This document shows, piece after piece, positions 18,501 to 29,185 of a stretch of DNA of 64,000 nucleotides. The stretch is from positions 94,995-158,994 of the forward strand of contig JAJDEN010000012.1 in the NCBI GenBank assembly GCA_029259775.1. Direction: 5' to 3'. Every line of letters starts with the position of its first letter. The stretch's first letter is position 1. Both the position numbers and the translations under genes were made by a program. The notes below the pieces were generated by a model. It did not search any database. It was not told where the DNA came from and saw only the letters and a program-made list of their open reading frames with translations. The DNA is from Planctomycetota bacterium (lineage in GTDB: Bacteria; Planctomycetota; PLA2; JAEUHO01).

Positions 18501-18772
18501 CGCACTTTCAGTCCGGGGCGGGCAGGAACCTCGTCCAAGTCTGGGGCCACAGGTTCGACTTCGATGTCGTGAAGAGCCGTGCGGAGCTGACCGGTACGCC
18601 CCAGCGCGACGTCACCATGAAGAAGGGCGCCGGGCTGCACAGCTCCTACACGAACGTGACGATCGATATGGAGACGAACTTGCCGGTGTACATCTCCGGC
18701 AGCCGTATCCTGTGGAGGCCCCCGCAGAACCGGAAGCCGCCGGCGATGCCGAAGCCGCAAGAGGACCGATGA
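15548..18772 (+). CDS. Giant LptC/OstA-like LPS-export protein
   Basis: A 1,074-residue protein with a single N-terminal membrane anchor (VFLFLLVAGASVTGLVMYGGG) and a long periplasmic region. Residues ~60-250 have LptC-like beta-rich sequence (DIRGEDVRVWPEQ, LTLRGNGLDMQRDKAKGWGRI). Near residue ~800-880 is an OstA/LptA-like segment (DLKSRDGHVRGDRITYEDATG). Most of the rest is repetitive beta-strand sequence that could extend the jellyroll bridge. E. coli LptC is about 190 residues, so this is five times longer. It overlaps kdsC (ATGA) and tatA (ATGA), giving a tight three-gene operon. Neither a separate lptA nor lptB lies nearby. A role in carrying LPS across the periplasm is inferred from context and weak similarity. 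Confidence 0.65.
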   Translation: MKRVFLFLLVAGASVTGLVMYGGGLEGPQSGRPDPVVRETTARPGTGPKIDMPEADITGITGITQPAPPRAIVWHDRLSDERIEIATFTAWRFRAKDAKPLRTMDDEKQGVLCHDVVFLLYREPRTRGEALALARNEDGAYDALLHQSFTAKEARVSGRLGEVLARRRPGQEERSLGDTLLRLSKNVVIIDRDQGLDIRGEDVRVWPEQEHAKGIGAFTLVHEALTLRGNGLDMQRDKAKGWGRITITKDTLLQIKAAGRDKNGKPIFDFGPGDFRPTNISSDRGAVFVRQESRRETALTITFKNGLTAVQEGGRSLEAGRAELVAVQKGAPALRKKSRWELQHFHAGKHVELAYPGRTSKGAEYLTSASADRLVHDVHAEGPAVTQLLGDIQIVLRGQIPLLAPSGRMILTCRDRASIGPLLAGTATGGLDPEKLQLISLRGLASIERDAAGPQREHDVLEADAIDLVVRPDESEPGTDGAAIAESRMTAVHFAALGNVRIGGTRIRGATHRLIADDLHTERPHITAEGAGTRFEFPELGSRQRLLGPDTGKSASDESGAVGEATPASGRWVLNRLLARGDVDISTSLGGPAVGIPTHLTGDEVSYDRISRRARLMATGPAPARIAWGASRTQTNSVETRELMLDRSAGRITAKGAVRGELYVARKGGRQAALPMPAKFSGDRLRGGALSVATDERIDIRILRSGTSTTPQAGQEQVIRIAGPVTTELRSAERVVDRMRSASLEVALVFLPPADAAPTVSAPNARAAASGPRTRESAPLPPPGTLDRFDVRAGAVRIDLKDGDVSRVEGTGGVDLKSRDGHVRGDRITYEDATGRVDVHGTRRHPAVALLGATDQRSEVQAERLALQIVDGAPSRLEAHAPTGQTSDVHLYRDVPAKPGHVEWFKVTYEGAVVITHSELTAGRVMVVRRLRKGRAAAWSAPSILRAPTLRVTGQRLLSTQAGERKILRIIAQGRAGTTQRHNEAHFQSGAGRNLVQVWGHRFDFDVVKSRAELTGTPQRDVTMKKGAGLHSSYTNVTIDMETNLPVYISGSRILWRPPQNRKPPAMPKPQEDR

Positions 18773-19113
18773 CACTCGCCTTCATGACCTTCGGGTTTCT
18801 CGAGATGCTCGTCATCGGAGTCGTAGCGCTGCTGGTCTTCGGCGGCAACCTGCCAGACGTGATGCGGTCCCTGGGGCAGGCCTACGGGAAGTTCCGCCAC
18901 GGACTCCAGGAGTTCAGCCGGCCCGTGCGCGAAGAGATGCGTAAGGTCACGCAACTGCCGGACGAGCTGACGGTGCCGCGCGGTGACGACGAGGCCGTGC
19001 CTACGTACCCCGAGTACGGAGACGACGAGGAGGAAGAAGACGAGACGGACGCTTCGCCGCCCTCGTCTTCTGCGTCATCGATGCCCGAGCTCGACGAACC
19101 GCCGCCCGTCTAG
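18769..19113 (+). CDS. tatA: Twin-arginine translocase TatA/TatE-type subunit
   Basis: A 114-residue protein: one N-terminal transmembrane helix (LEMLVIGVVALLVFGG), the conserved Phe-Gly hinge followed by NLPDVMRSLGQAYGKF, an amphipathic helix, and a long acidic Glu/Asp/Ser/Pro tail. This is the TatA/TatB plan; the Glu at residue 12 in the membrane segment and the overall length do not cleanly separate TatA from TatB. It would form the pore for folded-protein export. It overlaps the LptC-like gene by 4 bases. tatC is not in the window. Confidence 0.78.
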   Translation: MTLAFMTFGFLEMLVIGVVALLVFGGNLPDVMRSLGQAYGKFRHGLQEFSRPVREEMRKVTQLPDELTVPRGDDEAVPTYPEYGDDEEEEDETDASPPSSSASSMPELDEPPPV

Positions 19114-19126
19114 GCCCTGCGCCGCG

Positions 19127-19675
19127 CTACTCAGCGCCGTTCTCGCCCACGTCCGAACCGAGCTCCACCTGGATGCTCTCGTCGGCATCGTCGAACATCG
19201 ACTGCCAACCCTGATCGGATGCAGCATCGACGACCTTCACGTGCTCGGAGATCATCTCCTTCACGGCTTCGGCGTCGGCGGCAAAGAAGAAGAGCGCCGA
19301 CCCGAAGGCTTCCTTGAGCGCGCCGATGCACTCCCGCGTGGGGGGCTCAGCGACGGCGAAGGACCAACTGCGGCCGAAGCGGCCAACAGGCAGCACCTGG
19401 TACTGGAAGAGCGTGGCAGCTGACATGCCATCGAGGATCGTCTCGTCGTAGTCGTAGCCGACGAGAGGCAACACCGGCATCTGGTAGTGCCCAGCGATGA
19501 CCTTGGCCAGCTCCCAAGGCGAGAGGTGGCCGGCGTCGACGACGGCATAGGCGAACGCCTCGTTGGCCTGGTAGGCCGACTCGGCAAGTTCGTCCGCCTG
19601 CTCCGCAGACAGGACACCCTGTCCGACGAGAACGTCGCGAAGACTCCGGCGATAAAAGCGCTCGTAGCGGTCCAT
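19127..19675 (-). CDS. GspE/MshE N-terminal-domain protein
   Basis: A 182-residue protein. After a short helical start, residues ~10-130 resemble the N-terminal domain of type II secretion/pilus ATPases (MshEN): LRDVLVGQGVLSAEQADELAE, then AGHYQMPVLPLVGYDYDE and VLPVGRFGRSWSFAVAEP. There is no ATPase domain, so it stands alone; MshEN domains of this kind often bind cyclic di-GMP, but the binding residues were not checked in detail. The C-terminus is acidic. ATG 19675 was chosen because similarity starts there; upstream in-frame sequence is the repeated motif region. It faces tatA and lies downstream of gyrB on the same strand. Confidence 0.6.
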   Translation of the reverse strand: MDRYERFYRRSLRDVLVGQGVLSAEQADELAESAYQANEAFAYAVVDAGHLSPWELAKVIAGHYQMPVLPLVGYDYDETILDGMSAATLFQYQVLPVGRFGRSWSFAVAEPPTRECIGALKEAFGSALFFFAADAEAVKEMISEHVKVVDAASDQGWQSMFDDADESIQVELGSDVGENGAE

Positions 19676-19744
19676 ACGCAATCCTTCCGGCGCACTATCG
19701 ACCACGGATGGGCGCGGCATGAACGGGGTTCCCAGGCAGCCCTT

Positions 19745-19797
19745 CACATTTCCGCAGCACCCCATTTTCTGGGCTTGGGGGGCCAGGGCGGCCGAAC
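19745..19797 (-). promoter_or_regulatory. Repeated upstream motif, copy B
   Basis: On the minus strand this contains CCAAGCCCAGAAAATGGGG, preceded by TTCGGCC and followed by CTGCGGAAATG, closely matching 11900-11950. It ends about 70 bases before the start of the MshEN-type gene and lies between that gene and gyrB. Confidence 0.4.
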
Positions 19798-19855
19798 TGG
19801 GGGCCCATGCGGCGAGAGTCATCGGCCCAGCGCAGCGAGGAGATCGCCGCGCGCG

Positions 19856-22761
<2,906 letters not shown>

Positions 22762-22810
22762 TGTTCTCTCTTGGCCGTCTTCTGGGAGCGCTGTCTCTTA
22801 AGGGCGCTGT

Positions 22811-23941
22811 CTACTCGAGCGCCACGGGCATCACGACGTAGACGTAGCCGTCGCTGCCCGCGGGTGTGTCGGAGATCGTCGCAGGGGCCTTGGCGTCCGT
22901 GAACGCAAACCGGATCTCGGCCGCCGGGTCCATGATCTTCAGCGCGTCCTGGATGAAGACGGGGTTGAAGCCGATGCGCGACGGCGGCCCGTCGTACTGG
23001 ACCGGGACCTCGATCTCGGCCTGGCCCACTTCCATCGCCCGGCTCTTGATGGTGACGGCGTCGGGATCAATCAGGAACTCCACCGAAAGGGCGTCCCTCG
23101 TCGTCATGAGCGATGCCCGTCGCAGCCCCGCCGCCAGATCAGCCACCACCGCCTTGAAGTGGTGCTTGGGGGCCTTCGGAATAACGTCCTCGTAGGCCGG
23201 GAACGTCCCATCGATCAGGCGCGAGACCACAAGCGCCCCACCGGCCCGGAAGAGCACCTGACGGTCCTCGACGGCTATCGACACGTCGCCCCCGTCGGCA
23301 TCCGCCACGCGGGCGCCCAGGACCCTCTCGAGCAGACCCAGCCCCTTCGGCCCCACGATGACCTTGATGTCCCGCGCCGCCTTCGTGTCGAGGTCGCCTC
23401 TGGCCCGCGCGAGGCGGCGCCCATCCGTGGCTACGAGCTCGATGCTCTTGCCGCTGATGTTCATGAGCACACCGTGCAATGCGAAGCGGCCCGCCTCGGT
23501 CGCTGCCGCGAACCGGGTACGGCGGATCATGTTGCGCAGGAGATCCGCAGGGATCGTCGCTGCCGCTGCGTCGGGGAAGAACGGCAGCCGCGCAAACTGC
23601 TCGATGTCCTCGCCGCGAACGCTGAAGTGACTGCGGCCCGTGTCGACAGCCAGGTTGCCGCCCGTCTCTTCGAGGGTGGTCTCGTCCTCATCGACCTCAC
23701 GCACGATCGAAAGAAGCCGGCTCGCCGGCACGACCAACGACCCCTCTTCGGAGACCGAGGCTTCTCCGAGATGGAACCGGATGCCTACGTCCAGATCGGT
23801 CGCCTCGAGGCTTACGCCTGTGGTGCTGTCAGCTCGGAGCGCGACGCATTCCAAGATGGGCTTCGGGCTCTTGGATGCCGCAACGTGCGCACCGTGACCG
23901 ATGCCTTCCATCAGGGACTGGGTAGGGAGGGTGACCTTCAT
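22811..23941 (-). CDS. dnaN: DNA polymerase III beta subunit (sliding clamp)
   Basis: A 376-residue three-domain clamp (E. coli 366). It begins MKVTLPTQSLMEGIGHGAHV and ends with the beta-clamp C-terminus (SDGYVYVVMPVALE; compare the usual VVMPMRL). Internal repeats typical of the family include ATDLDVGIRF, ATDGRRLARARG and RIGFNPVFIQDAL. It encircles DNA and tethers Pol III and mismatch-repair factors. It lies 49 bases upstream of dciA and 585 bases downstream of dnaA. Confidence 0.95.
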   Translation of the reverse strand: MKVTLPTQSLMEGIGHGAHVAASKSPKPILECVALRADSTTGVSLEATDLDVGIRFHLGEASVSEEGSLVVPASRLLSIVREVDEDETTLEETGGNLAVDTGRSHFSVRGEDIEQFARLPFFPDAAAATIPADLLRNMIRRTRFAAATEAGRFALHGVLMNISGKSIELVATDGRRLARARGDLDTKAARDIKVIVGPKGLGLLERVLGARVADADGGDVSIAVEDRQVLFRAGGALVVSRLIDGTFPAYEDVIPKAPKHHFKAVVADLAAGLRRASLMTTRDALSVEFLIDPDAVTIKSRAMEVGQAEIEVPVQYDGPPSRIGFNPVFIQDALKIMDPAAEIRFAFTDAKAPATISDTPAGSDGYVYVVMPVALE

Positions 23942-24526
23942 GGAGACCGTCTCTCCTGGCTTGCGTCAGGGCTGTGCTTCTAGGAAGGAACTCGTCTAGA
24001 TAGCTTCTCGTCGAGCTCTTCTCACAAGGGCCTTGGGTGCTACGTCCTGAGGTGGGTCCTGACGCTTGCCCCTCATGGCCTTCTTATGAACTCTAGAAGA
24101 ATTGAAATTGATCGTAGTAGTAGCCGTATGGGAGCCTGTCGCATTCGCGACTCCCTGCCCGGCCGCGCTGCGGGAACGTGTTGGAAAACAAGAACTTAGG
24201 CCGATTGTGCGGACGTGGAAAGTGCTCGGGATTCCGGTCCATATTGTACGGATCGGGCACCCCGAAACGGAGTGTTTTCAACGTTGTCGAGGGGGCTGTG
24301 AGAGGCTCGTTTCCCACGCCCCGGGCACCACTCGGAAGACTGCCCACGCGGCCCCAGGCTGCCTGCCCCGGCTTCCCACAGGAATGCGACATGGCCTGGG
24401 GACCAGCACCCTCGACGAGATTGTGGAAGAACGTTGGGGTATGCCGGTAAGTCGCTGTCAAAGCAGCACTTCGGGTCCTATGGGCGTTGTGGAATCAGCG
24501 GGGGCCAGGAGCCACGGCGCGCCGGC
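23942..24526. other. dnaN-dnaA intergenic region, candidate replication origin
   Basis: A 585-base region with no convincing gene. It contains an AT-rich stretch (about 24080-24125, with CTAGAAGAATTGAAATTGAT) and a cluster of sequences close to the DnaA box on either strand: TCTTCCACA (24430-24422), TTCCCACA (24373-24380), TTTCCCACG (24310-24318), CTTTCCACG (24222-24214) and ATTCCACAAC (24495-24486). None matches TTATCCACA exactly. Position between dnaA and dnaN is a common oriC site. Origin function is inferred. Confidence 0.45.
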
Positions 24527-25999
24527 CTAGCTGTCCTCGCGCAGGTTGCCGCCCAGCCGGTCCACCATGCGCTCCATCGAGGCAGCGAAGGCGGGGTCGG
24601 TCTTGTAGCGGTTCTCCACCTGGCGGACGGCGTAGAGGACCGTGGAGTGGTCCCTGCCGCCAAAGTGATCGCCCACCTCCTGGAGGCTGAGTCGCGTGAG
24701 CTTCCGGGCGATGAACATGATCACTTGCCGCGGCTCGGAGATGCTGCGGCCGCGGCGCTTGGAGCGGAGGTCGGAGGCCTTCACCTGGTAGCGGTCGCAG
24801 ACCAGCTGGGTGATCTTGTCGAGGGTCACGCCCATGCCCGCAGGCTGGAGGTTCTGCTTCAGGGCGGCCGCTGCGAGCTTGAGGCTGATCGGCGTGCCGG
24901 TGACGTCGGCGTACGCCTTCGAGCTGAGCAAGGCGCCCTCGAGCTCCCGGATGTTGTTCCGGAAGTTGCTCGCGATGAACTCGACCACGTCGTTGCCGAC
25001 GTCGATGTGCATCAGCTCCGCCTTCCGGCGGACGATGGCCATGCGGGTCTCCATCTCAGGCTGCTCGAGCTGCGAGACCAGGCCCCAGGTGAAGCGTGAG
25101 ACCAGGCGATCCTCGAGCGTCGGAATCTCGTTCGGCGCGGCATCCGAGGAGAGCACGATCTGGCGGTTGGACTGGTAGAGGCCGTTGAAGGTGTGGAAGA
25201 ATTCCTCCTGGGTCCGCTCCTTGTCCTTGAGGAAATGGATGTCGTCGATGACGAGCAGGTGCACGTTCCGGAAGCGCGCGCGGAAGCTGTCCACGTCGTT
25301 GCGCTGCAGGCTGCGGACGAACTCGTTCGTGAACTCCTCGCACGAGAGGAAGCACACGCGATCCTGCGGGAAGCGCTGGAGAAACTCGTGGCAGACCGCG
25401 TGGAGCAGGTGCGTCTTGCCGAGCCCGACCGACCCGTGGATGAAGAGCGGGTTGTAGGCGCGGCCCGGATTCTGCGCGACGGCCCGTGCGCTGGCGTGGG
25501 CCACGCTATTCGACGGCCCGATGATGAAGTTGTCGAACGTGTAGAGCTCGTTCAGGCGCAGCGGCAGGTCGTCCGCTCCCGAACCAGCGAACGGCGCCGG
25601 GTAGGCCTCGCGGGCCCGCGCCGGCGGCGCGGTGTGCGCGCGCGGCGTGAGGGGTTCGGGGGCTCTCTCGTCATGCCCGGCGGAGCTCTCGGGGGCCCGC
25701 TCTGCGAGCGGCACCTCCGATCCCTCGGCCGCCTCGCTGACGATCTCGAAGGAGACCTGGGCGGGCGCATGCGCGACCGACTCGGCCGCTTCGCGGACCA
25801 GGTCGCTGAACTTGCTCTGGAACCAGACCTGGTAGAAGCGGTTCGGGAGCCCGACCACCAGGTGGTTCTCGGCCCACCGGATCAGGGACGCCCGCTCGAA
25901 CCACGTCTGGTACTGGCGCTTGCTGATGCGCCCCCGTACCTGATCCATGACCCTGTCGAACTGTGTCTTCACGTCTTCGATCGCAACGCCGTCGCTCAT
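24527..25999 (-). CDS. dnaA: Chromosomal replication initiator DnaA
   Basis: A 490-residue initiator. Domain I is at the N-terminus (VKTQFDRVMDQVRGRISKRQ; WFERASLIRW); domain II is Pro/Ala/Glu-rich; the domain III AAA+ has Walker A GSVGLGKTH and Walker B LLVIDDIHFL; domain IV carries the DnaA signature (RQVIMFIARKLTRLSLQEVG, GGRDHSTVLYA). It binds DnaA boxes and opens the origin. ATG 25999 was chosen because it aligns with domain I and follows AAGGA; the open frame upstream is not protein-like. Confidence 0.96.
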   Translation of the reverse strand: MSDGVAIEDVKTQFDRVMDQVRGRISKRQYQTWFERASLIRWAENHLVVGLPNRFYQVWFQSKFSDLVREAAESVAHAPAQVSFEIVSEAAEGSEVPLAERAPESSAGHDERAPEPLTPRAHTAPPARAREAYPAPFAGSGADDLPLRLNELYTFDNFIIGPSNSVAHASARAVAQNPGRAYNPLFIHGSVGLGKTHLLHAVCHEFLQRFPQDRVCFLSCEEFTNEFVRSLQRNDVDSFRARFRNVHLLVIDDIHFLKDKERTQEEFFHTFNGLYQSNRQIVLSSDAAPNEIPTLEDRLVSRFTWGLVSQLEQPEMETRMAIVRRKAELMHIDVGNDVVEFIASNFRNNIRELEGALLSSKAYADVTGTPISLKLAAAALKQNLQPAGMGVTLDKITQLVCDRYQVKASDLRSKRRGRSISEPRQVIMFIARKLTRLSLQEVGDHFGGRDHSTVLYAVRQVENRYKTDPAFAASMERMVDRLGGNLREDS

Positions 26000-26336
26000 G
26001 CGCGCAACGTCCTTCCCTCCGCACGGCATGGATCGGCACACGGAAAGCCGTGCGTCACCATGACTGCGCGTTGGACGACCCATGAACATCCCTCGTTGCT
26101 CACGGCTCGTCAGCCCCTCGCGACCTCGTCGGCGTGCTCTCGATGAACGACGCTGTCTTGCGACAGGGTCGGCTAGCGAAAGCTCGCTCCGTCTCCGTCG
26201 CGAAGGGGAGAAGGTACGCCCTTGAAAACGAAGCGTCAACGCACGATCTCGCACGCGCAATGCAAGCATGACGAACAACCTGTCTCACGAAGAGACCCGA
26301 CAATGGGTTTTTCGAGCCGCCTTGCTTGCGTTTCGA
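26000..26336. other. dnaA upstream region
   Basis: A 337-base gap between the dnaA start and the 3' end of the aminotransferase gene on the same strand. The distal part is less GC-rich and has short A-rich runs (TTGAAAACGAAGCG). No DnaA-box-like site, hairpin terminator or gene was recognised here. It presumably holds the dnaA promoter. Confidence 0.4.
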
Positions 26337-27491
26337 TCACCGATGCGCGAGCGAACGCAAACGCAAAACGATCGTACACAAAGTTGACGCCGCGCGTTCC
26401 ATCTGATCTCGATCGTTGCCTTCGCCGACGCTCACGCGCACGGTCGACGATGCGCGACGACGCGAAAAACCCATCGCCAATAGACCGGGGCTCGGGTCGC
26501 TACTGCCCAAGGCGCACGTGCTACCGGTGGCCAGCGCAATTCCTTCGAGGTCCATGTTGATCATGACGGCCTCGCCCTCTACGTCGCGCAGTTCCAGCGT
26601 GGCGAGGCCGGGGAGGCCGTCCTCCGGGCCGACGCGCACGCAGCCGTCGAGCCCGGCCAGCCCGTCGAGGAAGATTGCGAGCAGCTCGGCGTAGTTCGCG
26701 GCGCGCGCGGCCTGCGAGCGGCATGCTTCGTGCAGCGCGGCGGCGAAGCCGACGCACGCGGCGACGTTCTCGGTGCCGGGGCGCAGCCCCTCTTCCTGCA
26801 CGCCGCCCTGGAGTAGCGGGGTGAGGCGAGTGCCGCGCCGAACGAACAGGGCTCCGCTGCCCGGGGGCCCCCCAAACTTCGGGCCGGAGAGCAGTGCCAT
26901 GTCGGCGCCCAGGGCGCGCAGGTCGAGCGGCAGTCGGCCCGGCGCAAGAGCCGCGTCGCAAAGCAATGGGATGCGCCGTTCCCGGAGCTGCGGCGCGATC
27001 TCGGCAACGGGCATCAGCGTTCCCGTTTCGTGGTTGGCGAGCATCAGCGCCGCGACCGCGGCATCGTCACCCGCGGCCTCCAGGAACTCGGCCGGATCGA
27101 CCTGCCCGCGCGCGTCGACGGGGACCGTGACGACCTCGAAGCCCTGGGTGCCGAGAAACGTCGCGGTGTCGAGGACGGAGGGGTATTCGACGGCGGACAG
27201 GACGATGCGACGGCGGCCGACGGTCGCCATGGTGCGGGCGGCACCGTGGAGGGCGATCGTGGCGGCCTCCGTGGCGCCGGAGGTGAACACCAGCTCCCGG
27301 GGCCGGCACTGGAGGGCCTTCGCCGCCTGCGAGCGCGCGTCTTCGAGCGCATCCTTCGCGGCGCGTCCCTCGAGGTGCGGCGATCCGGCGTTGCCGTACG
27401 TAGCGTCCAGGAGCGGCAGCATGGCCGCGCGCCCCGCCTCGGAGAGCGGCGCCATGGCGGCATGATCGAGGTAGATGCGGTTCCTGGCCAC
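26337..27491 (-). CDS. Cysteine desulfurase-like aminotransferase (class V, NifS/IscS family)
   Basis: A 384-residue PLP enzyme expected to remove sulfur from cysteine for Fe-S cluster or thio-modification pathways. Features: RIYLDHAAMAPLS near the start, TSGATEAATIALHG, LANHETGTLMP, the PLP-lysine segment LSGPKFGGPPGSG, RPGTENVAACVGFA, and the active-site Cys in GSTCALGSSDPS. The GTG at 27491 (just before ARNRIYLD) is preferred; the frame is open to 27590 but the extra residues are not family-like. No iscU or sufU is adjacent. Since selenocysteine is predicted elsewhere in the window, supply of selenium is a further possible role, but nothing here shows it. Confidence 0.82.
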   Translation of the reverse strand: MARNRIYLDHAAMAPLSEAGRAAMLPLLDATYGNAGSPHLEGRAAKDALEDARSQAAKALQCRPRELVFTSGATEAATIALHGAARTMATVGRRRIVLSAVEYPSVLDTATFLGTQGFEVVTVPVDARGQVDPAEFLEAAGDDAAVAALMLANHETGTLMPVAEIAPQLRERRIPLLCDAALAPGRLPLDLRALGADMALLSGPKFGGPPGSGALFVRRGTRLTPLLQGGVQEEGLRPGTENVAACVGFAAALHEACRSQAARAANYAELLAIFLDGLAGLDGCVRVGPEDGLPGLATLELRDVEGEAVMINMDLEGIALATGSTCALGSSDPSPGLLAMGFSRRRASSTVRVSVGEGNDRDQMERAASTLCTIVLRLRSLAHR

Positions 27492-27665
27492 GGCGACATC
27501 GTAGGTCCGGCTCACCTCGCGCGAGAACTGTCCCCAATCGCACGAACGTGGCCGCGGCCCGATTGGCGGGGGGCATGGGCGCGACTGCACTGCTTCTCCG
27601 CCACCACTCCACAGCAGCCGACGCTCCCGGGGGACAGGCGGCGGCGTTCATGGGAGGCTCTTGCC

Positions 27666-28277
27666 GTGCCCGCCGATCTCCTCGTCATCGACAACTACGA
27701 CTCCTTCACCCACAACGCTGTCGATCTGCTCACGCAGCTCGGCGCGTCGGTCGTGGTCGTGCGCAACGACGAGGCCACCGTGGACGAGCTTGCAGCCCGC
27801 CCCTGGCGCGGCATCGTGCTCTCGCCTGGCCCGGGGCGACCCCGCGATGCCGGCGTCTGCGTCGAGCTGATCCGTCGCCTGGGGCCGCGGATCCCGGTTC
27901 TGGGCATCTGCCTCGGCCATCAGGCGATCGCGACAGCCTACGGCGGGCGGATCGTGCGGGCCGAGCGCCCGCTCCACGGGACGGCCACCGAGGTGCGCCG
28001 TGGCCGCATCGGCCTCGTCCGCGCCCTGCCCGTCCGGTTCCAGGCGGCGCGCTACCACTCTCTCGTCGTCGACCCCGAGCGGCCGGGCCGCGGCCTGCGG
28101 GTGACGTGCCGCTCCGCGGAAGGCGAGATCATGGGCCTGGCGCATGTGCGCCACCCCGTGGAGGGAGTCCAGTTCCACCCCGAGAGCTACCTCTCGCCTG
28201 GGGGGCCGGCCCTCCTGGCCGCGTTCCTGGCCCGGACCGGTCTGCGCGCGCGTTCCGTCGCTCGCGTCGTGCGGTAG
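27666..28277 (+). CDS. Glutamine amidotransferase, anthranilate/aminodeoxychorismate synthase component II
   Basis: A 203-residue class I amidotransferase that supplies ammonia from glutamine to a chorismate enzyme (TrpE or PabB). It starts LLVIDNYDSFTHN and has LSPGPGRPRDAG, the nucleophile Cys in GICLGHQAIA, and His-x-Glu in VQFHPESYLSP. Length and motifs match TrpG/PabA, which cannot be told apart by sequence alone. The start is GTG 27666. No trpE or pabB is next to it. It begins a run of plus-strand genes, 11 bases before pyrF. Confidence 0.88.
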   Translation: MPADLLVIDNYDSFTHNAVDLLTQLGASVVVVRNDEATVDELAARPWRGIVLSPGPGRPRDAGVCVELIRRLGPRIPVLGICLGHQAIATAYGGRIVRAERPLHGTATEVRRGRIGLVRALPVRFQAARYHSLVVDPERPGRGLRVTCRSAEGEIMGLAHVRHPVEGVQFHPESYLSPGGPALLAAFLARTGLRARSVARVVR

Positions 28278-28288
28278 GATCCGCAGAG

Positions 28289-29185
28289 ATGACCAACCAA
28301 GCGCCATTCTTCGACCGCCTCGAGGCGGCCCGCCACGAGAAGCAGAGCCTCCTGTGCGTGGGCATCGATCCGCGCTTGGATCGCATGCCCGCAGAAATCA
28401 CCGCCGGGCGCGACAACGACGTCGAGGCCATGCTCACGCGCTTCGGCATCGAGCTGCTCGAGATCGCGGGCCCGTACGCGGCGTGCTTCAAGCCGCAGAT
28501 CGCCTTCTTCGAGGCTCATGGCCTCGCCGGACTGCGCGCGTTCGCCGCGATCATCGCCGAGGCGCGCCGGCTCGAGCTGCCGATCATCGGAGACGTCAAG
28601 CGCGGCGACATCGGCTCGACGGCCGCCGCCTACGCCCAGGCGTTCCTGACCCCCGGCGGGGAGCTCGAGGTCGACGCGATCACGATCAACCCCTACCTGG
28701 GAGCCGATTCGCTCGACCCCTTCGTGAAGGCGGCCGCGGCGGCGCAGAAGGGCCTGTACGTCCTCGTCCGCACGAGCAACCCCGGTGGCGCGGACCTGCA
28801 GGAGCTCGGTGTCGCCGAGTGCGGCAGCCGCGTCTTCCAGCGCGTCGCGGCGATGGTTCGGAGCCTCGGCGCGCCGCATACGAGCGCTGAGACCGGACTC
28901 AGCTGCGTCGGCGCCGTCGTCGGCGCCACGACCCCGGCTGCGCTGGAGTCCCTGCGCGGCGAGATGCCCGACACACCCTTCCTGGTTCCCGGCTACGGGG
29001 CCCAGGGCGGCACAGCAGCAGGCATCGCTCCGGCCTTCCGGGCCGATGGCAGCGGAGCGGTCGTCAACGCTTCGCGCAGCATCAACTACCCGACGGTCGC
29101 CGACGGTGAAGACTGGCGCGCGGCGGTCGAGCGTGCGGCGAAGGCTGCGCGAGAGGATCTCCATGGCGCCCGCATCCCTGCTTGA
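28289..29185 (+). CDS. pyrF: Orotidine 5'-phosphate decarboxylase (type 2)
   Basis: A 298-residue enzyme for the last step of UMP synthesis. It has the long form (PyrF subfamily 2) with LLCVGIDPRLDRMP, the catalytic Lys/Asp motif GDVKRGDIGSTA, NPYLGADSLDPF, and a phosphate-binding C-terminal region (VPGYGAQGGTA, NASRSINYP). ATG 28289 is preceded by GGATCCGCAGAG. Its end overlaps the next gene by 23 bases. Classic type 1 PyrF proteins are about 230-245 residues, so the length supports the type 2 call. Confidence 0.93.
   Translation: MTNQAPFFDRLEAARHEKQSLLCVGIDPRLDRMPAEITAGRDNDVEAMLTRFGIELLEIAGPYAACFKPQIAFFEAHGLAGLRAFAAIIAEARRLELPIIGDVKRGDIGSTAAAYAQAFLTPGGELEVDAITINPYLGADSLDPFVKAAAAAQKGLYVLVRTSNPGGADLQELGVAECGSRVFQRVAAMVRSLGAPHTSAETGLSCVGAVVGATTPAALESLRGEMPDTPFLVPGYGAQGGTAAGIAPAFRADGSGAVVNASRSINYPTVADGEDWRAAVERAAKAAREDLHGARIPA

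Noticed and set aside
24093..24461. A 122-residue minus-strand frame between dnaN and dnaA
   Set aside because: It has no family similarity and no ribosome site, and it overlaps the DnaA-box-like cluster; the region reads better as an origin.
26000..26336. Origin directly upstream of dnaA
   Set aside because: No DnaA-box-like sequence was found there; the dnaN-dnaA gap has several.
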